DNA of 64,000 bases from Nocardia sp. alder85J (GTDB lineage Bacteria > Actinomycetota > Actinomycetes > Mycobacteriales > Mycobacteriaceae): positions 248,001 through 312,000 of the forward strand of contig NZ_JAIUCZ020000008.1 in the NCBI RefSeq assembly GCF_020176955.2. The letters run 5' to 3'. Under the pieces are notes generated by a model. That model was not told the origin of the DNA. It saw nothing but the letters and a program-made list of their open reading frames with translations, and did not search any database. Shown in pieces: positions 60,188-64,000 of this stretch. Numbering within the stretch: the first letter of the stretch is position 1; each line of letters opens with the position of its first letter. A program made the translations under genes and the position numbers.

Positions 60188-60693
60188 GACGAAAAGTCCT
60201 GAGCCGCCGCATCCGGAGAGGTCATGCTTCCAGTGTCACGTGACGCGAGGGATGTTTCCCGTGGCATCGATGTTTCACGTGGCACCGAACGCCCCTCGGG
60301 CATCGAGCGGGTCTCGGGGGCCGCCGGCAGCAGCCGCCGCAGTGCGGCACGCACCTGCCGCTCGAGTTCGGCGGAGGAGGCCGCGGCGGCGCCGGGCAGC
60401 GCCCGGATGACGACATCCGCCTCACCGGGGAGTTCGCCGATCAATCCGGCGCACATATGACGCAGGCGGCGGGCCACGCGGTGACGAACCACCGCGGTGC
60501 CCACCGCCTTGCTGACGATCAATCCGAAACGTGGGCCCCCGGCCCGCACGGCCGGGTGCCGATCGTCCTCGGCGACGACCGAGGACGATTGCAGTAGATG
60601 CACGACGACATCACGCCTCCCGACTCGCCGGCCACTGCGCACCGTCCGGGAGAAATCGGCACGATGATGCAGCCGATACGGCTCAGGCAACAC
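60184..60693 (-). CDS. rnpA: ribonuclease P protein component
   Basis: A 169-residue RNase P protein, which binds the RnpB RNA and helps mature tRNA 5' ends. The typical fold is visible from LPEPYRLHHRADFSRTVRSGRRVGRRDVVVHLL through RFGLIVSKAVGTAVVRHRVARRLRHM, which holds the RNA-binding RNR helix. The C-terminal 50 residues extend past the fold and carry a repeat (VPRETSMPRETSLA) encoded by parS-like DNA. GTG 60693 is the only start before that fold; the ribosome-binding site is weak. Confidence 0.9.
   Translation of the reverse strand: MLPEPYRLHHRADFSRTVRSGRRVGRRDVVVHLLQSSSVVAEDDRHPAVRAGGPRFGLIVSKAVGTAVVRHRVARRLRHMCAGLIGELPGEADVVIRALPGAAAASSAELERQVRAALRRLLPAAPETRSMPEGRSVPRETSMPRETSLASRDTGSMTSPDAAAQDFSS
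60253..60286. repeat. 18-bp tandem repeat with parS-like half-sites in rnpA
   Basis: TGTTTCCCGTGGCATC (60253-60268) and TGTTTCACGTGGCACC (60271-60286) repeat with 18-bp period. Each left half equals or nearly equals the parS half TGTTTCACGTG, while the right half is degraded. A CACGTG core also lies at 60237-60242. Confidence 0.6.
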
Positions 60694-60772
60694 CCGAGTG
60701 TCCGAGCGCGTAACGGGCGGAGGGAGGCAGTGAACCGTACGGCGGACGGGGCATGACGCCGGTGCCGACGGG

Positions 60773-60916
60773 TCAGGCCGTCAGCTTGGCGCGGCCTTTG
60801 CCGCGGCGCGCCGAGACGATGGCGCGGCCCGCACGGGTACGCATCCGGAGACGGAATCCGTGAACCCGCGCACGACGACGGTTGTTCGGCTGGAACGTCC
60901 GCTTGCCCTTGGCCAC
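60773..60916 (-). CDS. rpmH: 50S ribosomal protein L34
   Basis: A 47-residue protein, MAKGKRTFQPNNRRRARVHG and then FRLRMRTRAGRAIVSARRGKGRAKLTA, the full canonical L34. The GTG start at 60916 has GAGGAG about 8 nt upstream. It heads the rpmH-rnpA-yidD-yidC-jag operon and is divergent from dnaA, the standard bacterial arrangement. The gap to rnpA is 79 nt. Confidence 0.95.
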   Translation of the reverse strand: MAKGKRTFQPNNRRRARVHGFRLRMRTRAGRAIVSARRGKGRAKLTA

Positions 60917-61513
60917 GGTCGACACTCCTCGAGTTGGTGGGTGCCACCCGAGGCACCCGCAGCTTGTTCGGTGAAACTATGTGTTCGCGACGGAGGATGA
61001 TGTCGTCGAATCAGTGATCCGTCGACACCGCCCTCAGCGCAACGCCCATCACGGCGCGGGCAGCAAACAGCCGCCACCACGTCAATGGGTGACTGTACGA
61101 GAGTACTGACCGGCTGCGACAGGGTCAAACTCGGGGTAGGCCGACACGCCGGGCAGGCCCGGCCGCGGCGGTCCGGCGCCGGCGGCGAAACCGGCCTCGA
61201 CGTGCCGCGACCCCGCGGTGGCCGGGTCGCCCCGACGCCGGTTCACACCCCGTCCCGGTCGCGTAGCCAGAAGATAGCTGAACGATCGCTAGGCTCCCCG
61301 TCGAGTGACGATCTCCAGCCGCGCAACTCACACCACTGTGGTTCTCCACATCTGTGGATAATTGTGTGGAAATACCCCCGGAGTGGCATATTCGTACCAG
61401 CCACCCGCCCACCGGACGGCTCGTCGCCGATCAGCGCCGACGCCCGTGCTGCTTCGGACGCAGGCGGGGCACCGTCTGCTCCTATCGACTTATCTTGCGG
61501 GGAGGAAACCTAC
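60917..61513. promoter_or_regulatory. rpmH-dnaA divergent promoter region
   Basis: 597 bp without a gene. On the rpmH side there is a leader hairpin GGGTGCC/GGCACCC (60939-60958). On the dnaA side there are a -10-like TAGGCT at 61290-61295 and DnaA boxes at 61342-61361. GGGGAGG just before 61506 is the dnaA ribosome-binding site. The dnaA frame is open upstream of the GTG but has no conserved N-terminus there. Confidence 0.7.
61342..61361. promoter_or_regulatory. DnaA boxes upstream of dnaA
   Basis: TGTGGATAA at 61353-61361 is a perfect DnaA box on the minus strand (TTATCCACA). TTCTCCACA at 61342-61350 is a one-mismatch box on the plus strand, facing it. They suit autoregulation of dnaA by DnaA. 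Confidence 0.8.
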
Positions 61514-63325
61514 GTGGACGACGAGCAGAACGTGTTGACCGCCGTCTGGCCCGAGGTGGTGGCCGAACTGACCACCGGCTCGGCCGACGGGGCCATCCCG
61601 CCCGTGAGCAATGCTCAGAAGGCGTGGTTGGGCCTGGTCAGGCCGCTCACCGTCGCCCAGGGGTTCGCACTGCTCTCGGTACCGTCGTCACTGGCCCAGG
61701 AGGCCATCGAACGCGATCTGCGCGAACCGATTCTGCGTTCGCTGGCCCGCCGGCTCGGCCCCCAGGTGGAGGGACTCGGGGTCCGCATCGCCGCGCCGGC
61801 CACGCCTCCGGTCGACCGACCGGCCGCCTCACCGCGCCACGCCCGGCTCACCTCCCGGCCCGAGCGGCCGCGCGAGGCACCCCGCGAGCCGGTCGGTTAT
61901 CCGGCCGCCCCGGACTACGCCGCGCCCGCCGACTATCCACCGCCGCGCTATCTGGCCCAGGGCGACTACCCGTCGCGCCCGGACTATCCCCAGCCCGCGT
62001 TCCCGCCGCAACCGGTGGCCGGAGAATTGCCGGAGGATGACGAGAGCGGTGCCATCCGGCCCGTTCGCCGTGATCTGGACCTACCCCCGCTGCGCGGCGG
62101 CGCCGACACCGCCCGGCAGGAGTCGTTGTTCGCCCCGGAGACCGCTCCCGCGCCGCCGCCGGTGCTGCCCACCCGCCGCCCGATCGAGGATCAATCCGCC
62201 GCGGACGACGACGAACCGGTGGTCAACGTCCGCAACTCGTGGCCGACCTATTTCAACAAGCCGCCGGAACCGACCCCGCAGGCGGCAACCCCGTCCGCGG
62301 CGAGCCTGAATGCGAAGTACACCTTCGAGACGTTCGTCATCGGCGCCTCCAATCGCTTCGCCCACGCGGCCGCGGTCGCCATCGCGGAGGCGCCGGCCCG
62401 CGCGTACAACCCGCTGTTCGTCTGGGGCGCTTCGGGTTTGGGGAAAACTCACCTCTTACACGCGGCCGGCCACTATGCCCAGCGACTGTTCCCGGGGATG
62501 CGGGTCAAGTACGTATCCACCGAGGAGTTCACCAACGACTTCATCAACAGTCTGCGCGACGATCGGAAGGTGGCGTTCAAGCGCCGCTACCGCGAGACCG
62601 ACATCCTGCTGGTCGACGACATCCAGTTCATCGAGGGCAAGGAAGGCATCCAGGAGGAGTTCTTCCACACCTTCAACACCCTGCACAACGCCAACAAGCA
62701 GATCGTCGTCTCCTCGGATCGGCCGCCGAAACAGCTTGCGACACTGGAGGAACGGTTACGCACCCGGTTCGAGTGGGGGCTGATCACCGATGTGCAGCCG
62801 CCGGAGCTGGAGACCCGGATCGCCATCCTGCGCAAGAAGGCCCGGATGGATCGGCTGGACGTACCGCACGATGTGCTGGAGCTGATCGCCAGCCGGGTCG
62901 AGCGCAACATCCGCGAGTTGGAGGGCGCCCTGATCCGGGTCACGGCCTTCGCCTCGCTCAACGGCCAGCCGCTGGATCTGTCGCTGGCCGAGGTGGTGCT
63001 GCGGGATCTGATGCCCGACACCACCACGCTGGAGATCACCGCCTCCACGATCATGGCCGTCACCGCGGAGTACTTCAACACCACGCTGGAGGAGCTGACC
63101 GGGCCGGGCAAGGCGCGGCCGCTGGCCCAGGCCCGCCAGATCGCGATGTATCTGTGCCGGGAGCTCACCGATCTGTCGCTGCCGAAGATCGGCCAGGCCT
63201 TCGGCCGCGACCACACCACGGTGATGTACGCGGAGAAGAAGGTGCGCAAGGAGATGACCGAGCGGCGCCGCGTGTACGACCAGGTGCAAGAACTCACAGC
63301 CCGAATCAAACAGCGCTCCCGCTGA
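61514..63325 (+). CDS. dnaA: chromosomal replication initiator DnaA
   Basis: A 603-residue DnaA. Domain I is about residues 1-85 (VWPEVVAELTTGS...AWLGLVRPLTVAQGFALLSVPSSLAQEAIE). Domain II is a long Pro/Tyr-rich linker (about 90-265, PDYAAPADYPPPRYLAQGDYPSRPDYPQ). Domain III is the AAA+ core with Walker A GASGLGKT (305-312) and Walker B ILLVDDIQF. Domain IV ends with the box-binding signature GRDHTTVMYAEKKV. GTG 61514 has GGGGAGG 8 nt upstream and is the usual VDDEQN-type start. The 180-residue linker is long even for actinobacteria. A terminator and oriC follow. Confidence 0.97.
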   Translation: MDDEQNVLTAVWPEVVAELTTGSADGAIPPVSNAQKAWLGLVRPLTVAQGFALLSVPSSLAQEAIERDLREPILRSLARRLGPQVEGLGVRIAAPATPPVDRPAASPRHARLTSRPERPREAPREPVGYPAAPDYAAPADYPPPRYLAQGDYPSRPDYPQPAFPPQPVAGELPEDDESGAIRPVRRDLDLPPLRGGADTARQESLFAPETAPAPPPVLPTRRPIEDQSAADDDEPVVNVRNSWPTYFNKPPEPTPQAATPSAASLNAKYTFETFVIGASNRFAHAAAVAIAEAPARAYNPLFVWGASGLGKTHLLHAAGHYAQRLFPGMRVKYVSTEEFTNDFINSLRDDRKVAFKRRYRETDILLVDDIQFIEGKEGIQEEFFHTFNTLHNANKQIVVSSDRPPKQLATLEERLRTRFEWGLITDVQPPELETRIAILRKKARMDRLDVPHDVLELIASRVERNIRELEGALIRVTAFASLNGQPLDLSLAEVVLRDLMPDTTTLEITASTIMAVTAEYFNTTLEELTGPGKARPLAQARQIAMYLCRELTDLSLPKIGQAFGRDHTTVMYAEKKVRKEMTERRRVYDQVQELTARIKQRSR

Positions 63326-63340
63326 CCGTTCTCCACAAGC

Positions 63341-63377
63341 CGATACCCCCGGGTCCACCTGGGGGTATCGCTGTTTT
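63341..63377 (+). terminator. rho-independent terminator of dnaA
   Basis: A perfect 10-bp stem CGATACCCCC/GGGGGTATCG with a 10-nt loop is followed by CTGTTTT. It ends 16-52 nt after the dnaA stop and opens the origin region. Confidence 0.85.
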
Positions 63378-63390
63378 CGGGGGTGTGGAA

Positions 63391-63731
63391 TCCTCGAGGA
63401 ATTCTTGTGGATTCCTCGAGGAAAACCGTTGTTGTCCACCGGTTTTGCACAGGTCTGCGCACAGGGTGAGCGCGGCGGTCCGCCGGCTCTGTACACAGGG
63501 TGTGATCCACAGTTCCCACAGGCTGATTCATCCACGGGCACTGAGCTGCCACGATGGCCGATACGGCTTGTGGATTCCTCGAGGAATCCTCGAGGAATCC
63601 CCTGGTTGTGCACCGGATTACCCACAGTGTGCACAACAGGCCCCTAACCAGGGGAGAACTCGAGGATGACTCGAGGATGACCGTGGGACAGTTTCGCTGT
63701 GTCCACAGCGGCTCCTCGTTCATCCTCGAGA
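63391..63731. repeat. repeated 10-bp palindrome TCCTCGAGGA in oriC
   Basis: Four perfect copies lie at 63391-63400, 63413-63422, 63576-63585 and 63587-63596. Shortened copies CTCGAGGA lie at 63659 and 63670 and TCCTCGAGA at 63723. Three perfect copies follow TGTGGA(A/T) directly, and two share the 18-mer TTGTGGATTCCTCGAGGA (63405-63422, 63568-63585). They look like iterons for an origin-binding protein. Confidence 0.8.
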
Positions 63732-63784
63732 CATCCGCCGGACATCCCCATGCCGCCACCCGTTCCCACCTGCGGATATGGCGG

Positions 63785-63850
63785 AAGTCCACAGATTCCA
63801 CAGTGCCTACTACTACTGCAGTTCTTCTCCTTGAATAAATTCTTCTAAAA
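63785..63850. other. origin unwinding element: paired DnaA boxes, DnaA-trio, AT-rich stretch
   Basis: Two head-to-tail DnaA-box-like 9-mers (63785-63793, 63794-63802) are followed by GTGC and three CTA triplets at 63807-63815 (TAG TAG TAG on the other strand), then an AT-rich run (TTGAATAAATTCTTCTAAAA, 63831-63850). This order of boxes, short GC step, trios and AT-rich DNA is the basal unwinding system known from Bacillus subtilis and others. Confidence 0.75.
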
Positions 63851-63866
63851 CAGGGTGTGTGGAAAC

Positions 63867-64000
63867 TCGGCTCGGGAGCGAACCGCCGGATCCGCAGTGG
63901 GACGCGTCGGCGAACGATCGGCAAGGAGGACAGCGAACCCGCGGCACGGGTGCGACGGATCGGCGCGGGGAGCGATCGAGGGCCGCACGCGGATCCACCC
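63867..64000. other. end of window, no gene seen
   Basis: 134 bp of GC-rich DNA after the last DnaA-box-like element. No start of dnaN or other frame with conserved sequence was found; dnaN should lie beyond the window. Confidence 0.5.

Larger units (their letters stand above)
63326..63866. other. oriC: DnaA-box cluster between dnaA and the window edge
   Basis: The 540 bp after dnaA hold many DnaA-box-like 9-mers. Plus strand: TTCTCCACA (63329), TTGTCCACC (63432), TGATCCACA (63503), GTTCCCACA (63512), TTACCCACA (63618), GTGTCCACA (63699), AAGTCCACA (63785), GATTCCACA (63794). Minus strand: TTGTGCACA (63628-63636) and TGTGGA-type halves at 63384, 63407, 63570 and 63858. No good coding frame exists. 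Location after dnaA, near parS and before the expected dnaN, makes this the chromosome origin. Spacing and strand are irregular, as in mycobacterial oriC. Confidence 0.9.

Noticed and set aside
60781..61128. 115-codon minus-strand frame over rpmH
   Set aside because: It is an out-of-frame shadow; the L34 protein in the other frame (60773-60916) is complete and unmistakable.
61085..61513. Upstream extension of the dnaA frame by 143 codons
   Set aside because: The extension covers the promoter and DnaA boxes and has no DnaA homology; GTG 61514 has a strong ribosome-binding site and the usual N-terminus.
63384..63731. oriC repeats considered as a CRISPR array
   Set aside because: Repeats are only 10-18 bp, palindromic and irregularly spaced, with no uniform spacers and no cas genes nearby.
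63813..63998. Short minus-strand frame at the window end
   Set aside because: It lies in the origin unwinding region, has no ribosome-binding site and no resemblance to any protein.

Overview
The window is a GC-rich actinobacterial chromosome segment, most like Nocardia or a close mycolate-producing relative. The evidence is the run pcnA-type CCA transferase, mutT4, Rv3909-like, MurJ with pseudokinase, sigM, rsmA, trxB, trxC, cwlM, Rv3916c-like, parB, parA, gidB, jag, yidC, yidD, rnpA, rpmH, dnaA (39.2-63.3 kb). This is the oriC-flanking order known from Mycobacterium tuberculosis. The window ends in a recognisable replication origin (63.3-63.9 kb) without reaching dnaN. A complete mce operon (9.2-17.9 kb) and a ugpAEBC-type operon (22.0-26.4 kb) fit the same group. 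I saw no insertion sequence, prophage, CRISPR array, rRNA or tRNA gene.

Layout. 0-7.4 kb is accessory metabolism: the 3' end of a flavin monooxygenase, a ThrE-type exporter, an epimerase, an alpha/beta hydrolase coupled to a TetR regulator with a palindromic operator, a TIGR03084/DinB-like protein, an SRPBCC protein and an RNase H. 7.5-17.9 kb (minus strand) is yrbEA-yrbEB-mceA-F plus two Mce-associated membrane proteins, a lipid-import system whose six mce genes are joined by ATGA overlaps. 18.4-22 kb holds a secreted S1 protease, a P450 and an L,D-transpeptidase. 22.0-26.4 kb is a UgpAEBC-like sugar-phosphate/glycerophosphodiester importer, followed by an M13 metallopeptidase (Zmp1-like). 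28.6-32 kb holds an XRE-DUF5753/DUF397 pair, an unrecognised small protein, a DUF4190 membrane protein and a pirin. 32.2-35.6 kb holds a 56-codon upstream ORF coupled to an MFS exporter, and a DUF4185 secreted protein. 35.6-39.1 kb (minus) is molybdate uptake: a TOBE/HTH regulator, then modA, modB and modC.

Origin-proximal block. Plus-strand genes (40.8-53.6 kb) cover nucleotide clean-up, lipid II flipping, the SigM/anti-SigM pair, thioredoxin and the CwlM pseudo-amidase. Minus-strand genes (53.7-60.9 kb) cover chromosome segregation (ParB, ParA), 16S rRNA methylation (GidB), membrane-protein insertion (Jag, YidC, YidD) and RnpA/RpmH. Three parS-like sites lie in and around parA and gidB. dnaA is divergent from rpmH and is followed by oriC, with many DnaA-box-like elements, a repeated 10-bp palindrome often joined to a DnaA-box half, and a DnaA-trio/AT-rich unwinding element.

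Most of the window is conserved and well explained. The parts most worth a second look are the oriC composite repeats, the strong internal translation start inside the MurJ-pseudokinase gene, two short coupled upstream ORFs missed by a usual length cut-off, and the duplicated or degenerate parS-like sequences.
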